From Apostichopus japonicus (taxonomy: Eukaryota > Echinodermata > Holothuroidea > Aspidochirotida > Stichopodidae): DNA of 64,000 nt. This document shows positions 50,388-63,522 of this stretch, one piece after another. The stretch lies in NCBI RefSeq assembly GCF_037975245.1, contig NC_092569.1, positions 18,211,501-18,275,500 on the forward strand, read 5' to 3'. How positions within the stretch are numbered: position 1 is the stretch's first letter; each line of letters opens with the position of its first letter. The position numbers and the translations under genes were made by a program. The notes under the pieces were generated by a model. It was not told the origin of the DNA and did no database searches. It worked only from the letters and a program-made list of their open reading frames with translations.

Positions 50388-51249
50388 AGCTTAAACGAGT
50401 TATCAATAAGCTTTTTGGACCAAAGTTAGCCAAGTGTGACCTTTGATCCCATCAACAACGTGATCTTTGTAGTTTAAATTATATTTGACTTTGACGGTCT
50501 GGTATCTTATATGTGCAAAACAGTTTTTCATCACGTTTTTATGATATATGTAAAGTACCCCACCCACAAACACTAATGCACAGCTGTCAAAAGCAATCCT
50601 GCTTACCAAGGTAGAACTTGGAATAGTCAGGAACATAGTGGCAACATACAACAATATCAAGTGACAACATTAATGTGACTTATCAGTTTCGGTCTGCATT
50701 TTATTCAGAACACCGTTACAGAGGGACGTGTCTTAATTTGTCATCTTAACAAAGTGACTGAAAGAAACAGAACTCACAAAAAACGTTGTTGTAACTGTAT
50801 GTAATTGTGATTGAACTTCTTATACCTTGATATGAATCAATTGAATTACATTAGGTGTTAGACATGTGGCAATATACCCCAAACTATCGAAAGGAAAAAG
50901 AAGAGACTAATGCAAAGTCTGTTAATCCTTGTACATGCTGTCATGTACATATCCATAGATAAGGAAGAGTAATTTGGCATGGCTTTAACTCAAACAACTC
51001 AGTTATCCGGGCTTTTTCTTTTCTTGGTCCTTCACTCTTTCATTGTTCTGTGACAGTTAACCTCACTGTCAAATATATTCAGATAGTTCGTTGTTATCTC
51101 AGTCCATGTTGTCTTTTAGGAAAAATTGTCATGCATAGAAATTTCGAGTGCTCACAATAAAGGAGACATTTTCAGATTTTGAAAACACTTTGTTGTTAAA
51201 TTATCTTTCACAGTATAAATGTAGACAAAATATCCACCTTGCTGTTAAC
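50388..51249. other. Intergenic DNA 3' of gene D
   Basis: No gene is seen between the MITE and the 3' end of gene D. Confidence 0.5.
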
Positions 51250-51255
51250 TTTATT
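51250..51255 (-). promoter_or_regulatory. Probable polyadenylation signal of gene D
   Basis: On the minus strand AATAAA begins 15 nt after the gene D stop codon. If used, gene D would have a very short 3' UTR. Confidence 0.4.
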
Positions 51256-51269
51256 TCTGAATCACATCA

Positions 51270-54200
51270 TCAGGATCGAGGTCGTATCTTCATTTCCGTC
51301 GACTGTATGTTGTAATTCCCGCCAGGGAAATTATACCAACGAATGGTATAAGATCCAGTGTATGGTCTATTGAGGTCACAATAATAATAATAATAATAAT
51401 TGTACCACCATCCGGATTTGTAATAAGAGACAAGGTGATGATAAGAATAAATATCGTTGTCACGGTCCCGTGTAGAGAATGCTGCTCCATTGTGATAACT
51501 ATGACCTAGTGCGTTGTAACCTAGATAAGCAAACAGAAAGAAAAGGGTCAATGAAAGCATTGTCACTGAATGTATGTATGAAAACTACAACAAATATAAC
51601 TCAATGTTAATATATGACACGGAGACTGAATGGTAACGTCATAGATTAACTAAATGCATCATACAATCGAGTGTGTTTTATTTAAAATATTAAGACACCC
51701 CTTTACAAACAATGGGCAAGTCGTTCACATGAAATTGAAATTATTTATTAGAGCATTCATTTATAGTCGTACTCATATGAAAAGATATGCATCAGTTTGT
51801 GGGAGTTCAGCATCGACCTCGTGTAGAGATTCAAGGAGGGTATACACAGTGAAGGGATCTTAAAAGTCCTTGTCACCTCATGTATTTTCGTAAATCGGAA
51901 CTCATAATTTTAGTATCATATGACTTGATTCAAATCAAAAGACCCTACTTTAATATGAATCCATTGTTTCATAACTGTTTGTAAATCAATACCTACGATA
52001 TTGAACTTCATACTTTGACTGGATTACGTATGTATATATTTAAGCATTTCAAATATTAGCACAATGATTAAAGCTCCACTTGAGGATAAATAACCGTTTT
52101 ATATCTTACGAGGGAGACCTGTACGTAATATCTGGGCATGATAAATTTCTCCATTCTTCTCTTTGTTTAGATTCGTCATAAAAATTGGAAAGGTATACTT
52201 GAAATAATCACATTCAGTTTTTTTTTCAGTATTCTCCCAACTATAATAGAAAAAAAACAGTGTCCCCCAAAAAACTTGTCTGGTTTACATTATTGGTTGC
52301 TACCAGTAATCGATTTGAAATTATCGCTACACTATTCTGGAAATTAACTTTCTGAAATAAACGACACATGAGTGTAGAAATTTATATATTTCATGTTATA
52401 GCATGTGATAGATTGTTCAATGCAACTGTTCATTCTCGAAGTAATAGACTGACTTTGGTACAAATTACTGTGACGATCGATCATGTATAGTGTAGAAGCC
52501 TATTGCGAACCATTCGCAGCCATACATTATCTCGTAACAGTGAATTAGGTCTGAAATCAAATAAGTATATCGTCTTTCGACATGTAACTGTTTTCAACTG
52601 GTGCGAACTTAGAAAGTTTCTGCTTTTCTTTCTTCGGTTTTTTCCCTTTACTCTGCATACTGCTGTATCTTGGTATATTTCCAAGGACCAGTTAAAACAG
52701 CTAAAGACCATAGTCTATGACTCTAACATTTAAACATTATCTCTGTGATCTGCATGAGATGGGATATTTGGTTTTAGGTGGGTTTCCTTTCTATGTCGAG
52801 GCAAAGGAATTGAAGAAAGTTTTCCAGATCATAGAATATGGCTACGTCTTATGTGTAGTTTCAGTATTTTCAAGATGTAATTGAACCCGAAAATGAGCAC
52901 ATGATTTTAATATAACTGGACTATCAGTTCTTGATAGTCATGATAAGTCTATTAAAAAATCTAAGTGTCTGTAATCTCTAATCATAGCACGATGAAAAAT
53001 TAGAATTGCTCTAAATAGTTGCCAAGTGCATCCGTTCCGATAATCATATGCACATCAGATTGTAGAATCTACTTGGAGAAAGAAGATAAAAAGGAACTCA
53101 CCTGCTGTACTTGAAGAGTCATAACCACTGACACTTAGTCTGAAATTAGTATCCACATCGCCCACGCTGAAGGAGCTATACTTAGCAAAATGATGTTGCC
53201 CAGATTTTGAAACGAAATCAATCCTTAGCTCATATTGACCTTGGCTCGTCAATGCTGCAAGTTTATCGTTGCCAAGCCAGAAGTTGCCGTCGGCAGTTCC
53301 AAAACCCTCTCTGTATTCATTCCAATCTCTGTGAAAACTCAAACTACTGTCAGCACGTCGCTGGAAAACCTGTAATTATAGGAACACAAACAAAAATGAA
53401 GACGCAACTATATATCAACTAATTTTATTACATTTTAGGATGCTTACAATTATCCCACTTGAGATACCCTCAAAAGTTCATTCAGTTTACATGATTGTGT
53501 TGTGTTGTGTATAACCCATGGATCTGAAAGGAGTATCATCATGCATAATACTTCTACTATAAAAAAAAACCAGACCAACGTTCGCAAGCCAAAATAAATA
53601 CAGATAAATAGGACAGATGTTCTCTAGACATACTGGTGTCCATAAACCAAATTAATATGCAAACAGTTTCAAATTATCCTATTTGTTAAGTTGGCTTTAA
53701 TCGTTACAAATTAATGATAACATAATAATAGTAATAAATATTTAAGAAATAATAATAGTAACAATTGTGTTTTCATCAGTGACAAAAGAGAAAGAATACA
53801 ACTTCCTTTCCTTTGTTATCTTTAAAAATGACAATAACAGATACATACCAACCAACCACCTCCATCTGAGACGTCACACATTACTTGAAATGGGTTGCCT
53901 GTCCACCCTGCTGGTTGTATAAGTCGAATGCTGTTGGAGTCCTCTGTACTATATGCTTGACAATCTGATGCAGTATCCCGATCACATTGGACCCCGTCTC
54001 CAGTGTATCCTACGTTACAATAACACTGTGATAAGCCTTGTCGTTCTTCACAGTTACCATTGGGACTACACCGGTATGTGTCATCACAGCTCAACAGACC
54101 GCTGTTGCAGGAACATCGTTTGGTACAAGAAGGGTTCACATATACTTCACCTTCCTAACGAGAAAAAACGGTACGCCTTGTCAAGTAGATGCAAAATAAT

Positions 54201-57200
54201 AATATCCTTCAATGGGAATACTCAATGTTCCATGTCGAGGTTTAACGAGCAGTGCAATAGGTGACATTCCTTCATAAAATTAGAGTAGCTGCAGGGTAAA
54301 GATTTAGCGTTTTTAAAATGTATCATTTCAAGCATAATAATAAATGTTATGTTCCAGCTTTTCTTCTCATTGTAAATTAGTTTGATACGTAAACATTTAG
54401 GAATGGTAACTTACCGCTAGGACTACTCCTTGACCGTTCTCTGTTTCCTCTATGAAACAACTACAATTCTCTCTAGGTACACAGTCTTCCCCGTCCATCA
54501 AGAACCCATCGGGACAAACGCAAGTGGGTGTGCTAGAGCATGATTCGGTACATGTAGGATCGGCACATGAACCTTCACATTTACACCTGTTGAGAACCTT
54601 GTTGGTGGGACACCACTCGATGCATGGGTCTGGAATACCAATAACGATTAAGTTACGACATCAAATAGGAAAGCTTTATGCAAAGTGTACGATGATCTAT
54701 TATCTCAATAACGCATCATGTTCATAAATTATCATTTGATATTGTATAAAAATGCGAAACATGCTTCACAGCTAAAATGACATATTTAAATAAAACAATG
54801 AAATAAATAGCAACCCGCTCTCTGCTTACTAGATGAACAAAATACATCGATTCATGAAGAAACTAAGTCTGAGCTTAGTGCTTGATAGCAGTGGCCAACA
54901 ACGTGCTCATGAAAGTAAATTTACATGCTGCAAAATGAATATTAAATATTACTACGAGCTCATTCATCTAAAGATACCTTGGTTAATGGCATGGATGTCA
55001 GGTTGGTTCAGGTGGGAAGTATATCGTTAGTAAGCGAAACATTCCCGCTCTGTATCACACCGCACGTCAAACATATTAATATCATCGAATTATTGAAACA
55101 TGTGTGCACAGCAAAAATCGCAACATTTTAATTTCACTGTTTAACGGTTAGCAAACATATTAAATGTCACTTCGGGCGAGAAACGTGTCCAGTTAAGAAG
55201 TGTATCAGTTTAATAACCCACCTGTTGTTCCGGTATACTCTCCAGTGCTAACCAGTTTGTAATGACTGAAGCTGTCACTGATGCGGAAAGTTTCATACGT
55301 CACGAAGAATGAACAACCGGATTCTGTAGTTATATCCATGCGGAGCTGATATTTCCTCTGATTGGTGATGTAGGATATCTTCTCATTGCCGAGCCAAAAT
55401 TCATGAGAGAGGAAACCAAAACCGTTTTCATATTCGTCCCACGTACGATTGAAGTTGATTGAATTATCCTCTCGTCTCTGTATGACCTGTTGAAATAATT
55501 GGAAAAAATATCAAACTGATTGAATTGCAAGACCGTTAGTTATTAACTGTAAGACTAGTGTGAAACAAAAGAAAGGCAAAACTATACTGAAACATGGAAC
55601 AAGCAACCTGCAGGAAGAGAAGAATGAGATCATGTAAACAAATTAAAATCACTTACAAACCACAACAAATGTATATTGATGCGAATACTATATAAATATT
55701 ACCAATATATGAGTTGTGTCATCTTCGCCAATTTAGTATTCTTATTGAAGTCAGGAATATGTGGAAAGTATTAAAACGTATTGGAAAACCATGTAGGAAT
55801 ATAAGTATGGTGCAGACTGCTTTTGCGAAAGAGCATGACAGATGATTCGACCAACCTCTTTTTGTAAGACATCAATATTGTGTAAAGCTTGCCGAGCCCA
55901 ATGTAACATCAAACTTATATTATTACATCATAATAACATGAACAGTTCTGTAGTATGAGAAATGTATTATTTTAACAAGAATAATTTCAATTGTGGTGAC
56001 AAATCTTGCAATGTAAATACAATATTCACAGTATAAAATACAACACCTACCGTCCATCCACCATCACCTAGACTGTTGTTACAAGATACTTCAAAAGGTT
56101 CAGGATAGCCGTCTGGTTTGATGACGTAAACACCATCGTTTCTAGAGGATGGACATTGGCTTAGCACTTCATGGCAGTCTCGTGGATATTCAGCACGTTG
56201 GTAGAGGAAAAACGATGACGCTAAAAGGAAAAGGTAACACAACATAAGCATAACTTACATCAAGCTAAGAGGTTTCATAACTCCGGAGACACTTGTTTGA
56301 CAACAGAGATCATATAGCCTACCTTTATTGTTTACTTTGTCAATGTTCACAACCACTTGCGTCATTTCCTGATCACGTTATAAAAGTTTGGCATGGGCAA
56401 TTACGAAGATGTGATTTTAAAATCTAGTTACTATTACTTACTGGTCTGTACTATTTCAAACATTTTCCATTTTTTTTATAAATATAGTCACTCTTTTTAT
56501 CTTATATCCCTGAAAAATTTTGTAAGTTAAGCATTTGAATAATACATAGCAAATTAAAAACCTCATTTTAAAGGCGATCAATATTTTTTTAGCGAATTTC
56601 GTTTCCTATACATCATAATTTTCATAAACAAAAAAGTACTAAAGTAAAAAAACTTTCTTTAAAAAAAATTAAAAGTCTTTGAAGTTACAAAGTGCTTATT
56701 ATAATCACAAATGTTATGTAAACAACATATGATATCTTTGAAGATACTTCCCAAACGATTTGTATATCGTATACGTTCATAGTTGTTTGGCTATTCTCCA
56801 AATGTTATGATATAGTTGTATCTTAAAGACAGACAATATTACTTTCACTCGTCTTTGGAAATTAGCTGTGGTTGGGGCAATGGGGAAGGAGAATGGAGAG
56901 GGGAGAGGATATACGGGTAAGAAAATGCTACAACGTTGTTAACGTTTTGAAGTTTTTATTAACATTCTTTGAAATTAAAGTCTTTGAAGTTATATAGTGC
57001 TCATTATACTCACAATAGTTATGTTAACAACATATGATATATTTGACGATACTTCCCAATTTGTATATCATATACGTTCATAATTGTTTGGAAATTCTCC
57101 AAATGTTATGATATAGTTGTATCTTAAAGAAAAACAATATTATTTTCACTCGTCTTTGGAGGTTAGCTTGTGGTTGGGGTAAAGGGGAAGGAGAGGGGAG

Positions 57201-60200
57201 AAGGGAGAGCAGAAAAGGGTAAGAAAGTGCTACAACGTTGTTCCCGTTTTGAAGTTTTTAATATGATAGAAACACTTACTTAGCGTTTGGTCTCCGTAGT
57301 CACTAATGCTCCTTTGACGTTCCGGCTAAAATAAGGTCAAAAATATGTATTAACAATGATCGTCCAATAAGGACAGGGTACAATTATATAGTAAAATATG
57401 TCAACGTTACATTTTTCTTATTTTCCATCGTCCTATGTTTAGGTTAGTCTAACTTTTTATTTTATGTTCTCATCTATAAATTGCAACATTTCACATAGCT
57501 GTTTGTTATTTTAGTACAAGTTAGAGAAGAGTTATTGAGGCAGTCATGTATCTGTATTAGTAATTAGCTGCCGTTTATTGAAGACAAAAAGAAAAATAAT
57601 ATAGATACGACAAAGTTTGGTTGAGTTGTAGAGGAGTATGACAATAAGTATGATAAGCAGTTTTAATTTTTACGTGAATTCAGGTGAATATTGAAGATTA
57701 AAAGTAATCCGATAAAGATGTCACCTCTCTCAGTACAAAACACAAACAATGAAAGTTAAGGTTTGAGTTTAGCATTGTCTTGAAAACATATTTTGTTTTG
57801 TTTTAATATCCCATATATTCAGAGTGTTTTTATGCCCATCAATTTGTTCTAAACAATGAACATTTACTATATGCCCATTTGGTATCACGTTCTTGATATG
57901 ACTTTTATAGTTTAAAACTTTTTTTTTAGAAGACCTATTGGTTAATAAAGATTTGGTTCTAATGTATAATAACGTTCGATAGAATTTTGTAGAAAACATA
58001 ATTATATAAAAGAACCGTTAGAATCTTAATAATAACATATTTTTCTTGTAAATTGTTTAATTTAATTAATTCACATGAAACAAGTTCATAAAAATACTTT
58101 GCAAATTTCGCATCTGCATTATGTTATCGCGAATTTGGATTAAATTGATGTTGTTCTTAGTACTGGCAATGAAAAAATATATAACCTTTACACACATTAA
58201 ATGATCGGGATTATTAATAGAGCAAATTCTTTATTGATATCATGCAGCTGTTTGGGATAAATCTGACAAAGATGCAAATTTGTGGCAACAATGAACTAAC
58301 AACGACATCAGCGATTAAGTCAATTGACAATTCTTACAACAGCAACGTTTGGATGAGTAAAGTTAGTATATCTTTTGATTTTCTTTATTGCTATTGTTCA
58401 TTTACATTGATTTAATATACAACCTAAATATATTATACTAGTTAAGTAGTTAATTAAGTCGACAGCGTATTTAATGTAACGGAATTAGAAAAAAATTTCT
58501 TTAATCGACTATGCATCTTTAGAGCTTACGAAACATTCTATGAAAAGGTAGATTAAACATGTTTGACAGCCACCGAGAACGCTTTTTGATATTACAAAGA
58601 ACAAAATGTACACAATACGCTAATCGATTGACGTTTATTGCAGCGGTTTGTTAACCTTTAGTTTTCAACGTTAACTTTAGAGAAGAAACTACCTCTACGA
58701 AAATGCTATCATTATTTCATAATTTGACTAAGTATTTTGTAGAATTGTTTACTTAAACATTGTCCTTTAAATTTTGAAAACGTTGTCTGGGCATAGACGA
58801 CAAATGACATTGACAGGCATTTATCATATATCATGTAACTAAAGTAACTGTTCATGACCTTTAGGTTGACTTAATAACGAGATAACAAAATGTATTGTCT
58901 TATAACTTAGAGTTGACTTGAAAAAAATGACTTGAAGACTTGTTCTAAGTTCAAAAGCAGGCATTCTGCGTAATAACTTTTTCAATAAAATTGTTCACAC
59001 AATAATTAAAAAAAATCATTAACTACTTCGTTACGTTATCATGATATTTCGACAAGTTTTCTAAGTTCAAAAGTTGGCATCCTGAGCATTGACTTTTTGC
59101 AAAAGACTACTACGGTACATTATCATGATTTTCTAATAAAGTATAACAAGAAGAATTTGGGTGACAGAATATTAAACTGCGTTCCCAGAGACAGAAAGGA
59201 CTATTGTTTTAGAAAGATTGTGTGTTTAACCAAATAAGTGAAACTCAAAGAAAATGGCTCTTTCATATTCACTGGGTGTTTGTAAGATAAAGTTAAAGTT
59301 TTCAAGAAGGCATATGTTCGTCAAAGCTGAATATTCTCAGATATCTATTCAAAATCGCACCGCCTGAATCTTCGATATCTCCAAATGACGGACAGAAAAA
59401 GTAATGTTTTTTTTTTTTTTTTTTTTGACTCGTTAGTAAATGTTAGCAAACCAAATCTGCGTTGTCAAGATTTCTCTTTTGTTTAATATTTTGTAACATT
59501 TTCATGATGCGAAATAGCGGAATTTAAATATATGTACATCAACATATTAAAACAACGTGTCAGAAGTAGAGTCAAATGTTGTTTCCTATAATTAGCAGGC
59601 GTCTACGAAAAAGTCTAGACTTTTCAAAGTAAATTCAGTTTATGAGTCGGATCGGGATTTTCAAGATTAAATACATTATTGATTAAAGCACTTAATCATA
59701 GCTAACCTAAGTGTAAAAATTACAACGTAAGCATTTGGTAAGATGAAATGTTTGTTGTGTAAAAAATTTCGTTAAATAGTATTTATTCAGTAACTCTCCC
59801 ATTGCCATCAAATATAGACATTTAAACAAAAGAAAGGAAAAATAAAAATCTTAGGCTATATGAATATAACATTTTTATTTTATGTGGATAAGGGAAATTT
59901 AGTTATTAAATGATATATAGATCAACCTTAGATTTCAACTGTAGTAGCCGTAAAGTAGAAAGTCTCGGTTTAGCCGTGTAAATGTTAATTAATCAGTAAA
60001 GAAGTAGAAAAAAGGTTAGGGGTATTAACGGGTTAGATTATCGGTTGGAGCATTACAGACATACTTTAGTAAGACAAGTAGACAATATAGGTCATTGCTT
60101 TAACGTTCTAAACCTCTTCAATTCATTTTGCTGTGGTAGATTAGCCTATATAAAAGCAACGATTTTCTATTTATGGTATTTATAGGTATATTATTTTAAT

Positions 60201-60886
60201 ATTGAATTTTTCTTTCTATTTCCTCCGTGTCTTTCAAAATATAACGTTTCTATAACAACGCCACAAAAAAGCGCAATAATTCAAGTATATTAAGTACAAA
60301 TCGCGGCTAACTAAGATACTCCGCATTTTTTTGTTTCAACGACAATGTATTTTACTGTTCACAGTTTATCTATATTACGCAGATTAAATTTATATGAATT
60401 GATGATATGTACTTCAATTGAAAGAATCCGTATGATGGTTTCTTGATCAGAGTCATTTTTATAGAAATTAAGTGAATAATGTAAAATATACCCGTTTGGT
60501 GAATGTGTTCTATACTACTGTTTGATTAAGTAATAGAAAATTAAAACGCGAAACCATAAATTAACAACCAGTAGTTGTGACTAAATCGTATTCGACTTCA
60601 TTACTACTGTTAGTTAGCATTTTTGAAGTAATATTGTTATCTGGTAAGATAGATCAAGGGAAAGTAAATTACCAAAGGAGAGTGTAACAAGGTTTAACAT
60701 TGAAGATCGAAAATAATCAATTGAGTTCTCTTAAACATCGAAATGGTAACTTTACAGATGTTACACCTGAAATATAAAAGTAAAAGAAAAACTTACCCCT
60801 TCTTGAGAAGACACGCTGCTGGAAATAAAAATGATGAGTAACAGAGAGGTTAAACCTCCACGATGTTTTCTAAACAAGTACAACAT
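51270..60886 (-). CDS. Gene D: truncated FReD - TIL - TILa/EGF - FReD protein, 536 aa (paralogue of gene B)
   Basis: Exons in transcript order: 60886-60797, 57325-57280, 56220-56051, 55486-55222, 54629-54415, 54154-53849, 53369-53102, 51520-51270; all GT-AG, phase-consistent to TGA. Exons 2-5 have exactly the lengths of gene B's (46,170,265,215). Residues 1-30 include a signal peptide (SLLLIIFISSSVSS). A FReD N-terminal/middle part (AEYPRDCHEV, GGWTVIQRRED, FWLGNEKI) ends at ~190 without a P-subdomain. TIL domain ~193-250 (EWCPTNKV, CVCPDGF, ENCSCF); TILa/EGF-like exon ~263-320 (CTKRCSC, CYCNVGYTGDGVQC); complete FReD ~322-536 (GGGWLVFQRRAD, FWLGNDKL, TRDRDND, STEMKIRPRS). Oddities: the P-subdomain lacks the cysteine-rich insert of A-C, has lost the usual NCA cysteine, and contains a Tyr run encoded by a triplet repeat. 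Several N-glycosylation sites (NNS, NRT, NCS). Probably an extracellular recognition protein. Confidence 0.88.
51380..51400 (-). repeat. Coding triplet repeat (TAT)6 in gene D last exon
   Basis: Seven consecutive ATA/AAT triplets on the + strand encode Asn followed by six Tyr on the minus strand, right after the conserved GWWYN of the FReD P-subdomain and before its single remaining cysteine. Frame is preserved. Confidence 0.95.
56671..57261. repeat. Direct tandem duplication (2 x ~290 bp) in gene D intron 2
   Basis: Units 56671-56960 and 56976-57261 align throughout, sharing AAAGTCTTTGAAGTTA, CAACATATGATAT, CCAAATGTTATGATATAG, a G/A-rich block and CTACAACGTTGTT. They differ by point changes and small indels. 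Non-coding. Confidence 0.9.
59407..59426. repeat. T20 homopolymer in gene D intron 1
   Basis: A run of twenty T bases inside the 3.5-kb first intron of gene D, which otherwise holds AT-rich sequence without features. Confidence 0.9.
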
Positions 60887-63350
60887 TGTACAAAGTTACC
60901 TGTTGCAGTATAAAGTTGGAATGAATTTCGAATCCATACTGCAACAATTTAGCTAGATACGAAATTATCCGGAATTGTACAGTGTTGCTAGGGAACCATT
61001 TTCATACTCCTTCGTCTAGACATATTATTATTATATTAGTATTCCTGTCAAGGGCAGTCGGTGTGGCTCACGTGGTTTATGTTCAGATTTCATGGCACCA
61101 TTACAGTACGGTACAAGTTAGTACCTTAAAAGGTATTGAAATGGTGCAAGACCATACGTCATATTTAAATTTCATTTCTTGGCATCGTTAAGCTAAACAA
61201 TATGACATATAATGACAAATAAATAAGTAAGATAGTATCGCAGAGTTGTCAGTATTGCTGTGGTATACACAACCATATTCCCGATCGAATTGGTTTTAAC
61301 AAAGCCAACAATACTTCTAGGAGGAGTGGGAGCAAGTGCCCCCTCCCCTTACTCCTTGTAATCCCGCCATTACAGTGGGACGAGTAAACTAGCCACAGGA
61401 ACAAATGTCAGAGTTGAATTCATTAGACATCTTTTCTTAACTCGAAATCCATATTTGAGTATGATATATGTGATGTATTTAAACTTAAATCAATAGCTAG
61501 ACTCTCGGTAATAATTCCCCCATCGAACATTTCTTAACTTGATATTTCCCTTCTACTTGAAAAAGGCACACATTGTATGATACGTTGTTGCCGTTGTATT
61601 TGTTGTTTTTCAGAAGAAGGACCTTAGTTATTTGTAGTTACCAGTACTATCAAAATAACCTCATTTATTAACGCACTAAATCGTTCACTGAACGTTTCTA
61701 CACTGACTGTTCATTTCTTTATATATACGTATTTTACTTGTTTCATTTGCCAACTTTATAAGAATATTTTGTTGTGAAACATTTCGGGCTTGGAAATTCA
61801 TTTGTTTCCTACTGTCCTAATAGGAAATGAGTGTTACACGCGCAGCATAAAATCGCCTTTTCCTTGTTGTTGTGATTTCCCAGGTACGTGTTTATAAGGT
61901 GCCTAGAGGAATAAGGACCTAACAGATAAACCTTGTGCATAACAGAAACAACATAGGAAGCAAAAAACCCCCAAAAGATCGATAGCTACGATGAATCTCT
62001 ATTATGCATCTCAGTCTGTTTTGATAAAAAATGTCTTAAATTTTAATAAAAAAATCTTCCTATCAACATGTCACGTTGATAAACTTATTCCGCAAAATTC
62101 ACATTGCATCTTACTTAAGTTAACACGTATATAAAGGGTAGCTTTCTTGCATCCATGTTGTTGAACTGAATGTTCATACTACTTGTTGATAAAATCCATT
62201 CAATAATTTTTTTTTCCTTATCAAAAAAAAAAAAAAATCCATAAATAATAACCTGTAGCGTTTGCTTCATGAAACGATTAATGAGTTTACATCATATAAC
62301 GATCAATACTATTAGAATTGTAAACGGTGCCATGGCGGTATTTATTGAGCATGCTAGAAGTCATGCATTGCAAATTATTTAACTTCTGTCAGGCGAAACA
62401 ATCTACATGATTGCCTAGCATCTAACACATTTAACTGCAGTCATAATTCTATCTGAGTAACAGTACTATCAAGACGTATTTTTTTTTGTGGAGTTTGAAA
62501 AATTGGACAACCACAAACTCCTAACGCCTGCCCACCTCATCGAACAAGTACCATGCTAGATCATGCTACAGTGTGATTGTGGGTTGCGTGGGTTATTGAA
62601 ACTAATTCATTAAACACGCATGAAGAAACAGATAGTTGCTTTAAGTTTCCAATTTCACGAAAGAAAGTAAACAAGAGGCTAACAAAAGCTTCTATTGACA
62701 TCACCTTTCTAGATTTCACTTTACAATCTGACAAAATCGAATGCGATGATTTTTTTATATTGCATCATTCTTTGCTAGTAAGATACTACCGTATTCATTT
62801 ACGGTTCATTGCGGTATACTGCGTTATATTTGCATGTTCACATTCGCCGAGGCATCTTATGAAATAAGTATTGGTTTATCCCTTTTACTATACTCTTCTA
62901 ATTCTAGAAAATTCAGAAAAAATAAGAACATAGGAAGCATTAAGAAGGAAAAGAGAACATAAATATTAATATTGCTTATAATCAATGAGTACTTGTATCT
63001 ACATATTTATTACAATATATTAAATTCATAATATTTTGTTTATTCTTGAATAAAACTTGTGGTGCGTGTTCACGCACTTTGGTGATTTTTTGTTTACTTC
63101 CTTGCGTGATGCTTAATTGCACTTTTCGTTAAGCGTGAAATCAAGGCAGTCATTAAACTGAACCTATTTCCAGCAAATATTGTGGAAAATTCAGAAATTC
63201 GTGTTCCAAGGACCGTAAGGACACTGTACAAATATTGTCCATGTCTAGCTGCAGTTGGTATACCCTGCCGCAAACGAGACACTTCTCAAGTCCTTTATTA
63301 TTGTCCATTCCCGTTACCACCGTTTCGAGGTAATTTTCACTTTCTGTACC
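60887..63350. other. Intergenic DNA upstream of gene D
   Basis: No gene is seen. It should contain the gene D promoter; no clear TATA box in the right orientation was found. Short frames at 60982-61191 and 62577-62867 lack motifs. Confidence 0.4.
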
Positions 63351-63479
63351 CATAACATAGATACTGACGGATGTTACCTAAACTGCGCCGTTAAGCACCA
63401 AAGCGGCTGGTGGTTTTTTATGAAAACTGTAACAAATTGCTATGGGACTAGGTGTTACCATTTCCGGTATAGTAATTAA
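63351..63479 (+). pseudogene. Broken FReD P-subdomain fragment
   Basis: The + frame reads DTDGCYLNCAVKHQSGWWFF, which matches the Ca2+-site/NCA/GWW core of a FReD last exon (compare gene C DNDDCDAFNCANRHRSGWW). An acceptor-like ACATAG precedes it. After GWW the similarity stops; the frame ends at a TAA without the LNG-x-Y and EMKIRP motifs, and no other FReD exons were found nearby. It is a relic of a fifth cluster member, perhaps cut by the adjacent LINE insertion. Confidence 0.7.
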
Positions 63480-63522
63480 ACCCGTGTCGACTACTTTTAT
63501 ATAATATCAGCCCACCAGTTAA

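Noticed and set aside
56051-56251. Start of gene D at the ATG at 56251
   Set aside because: A splice acceptor at 56221, the matching 46-nt linker exon at 57280-57325 and a signal-peptide exon at 60797-60886 give the same exon plan as gene B.
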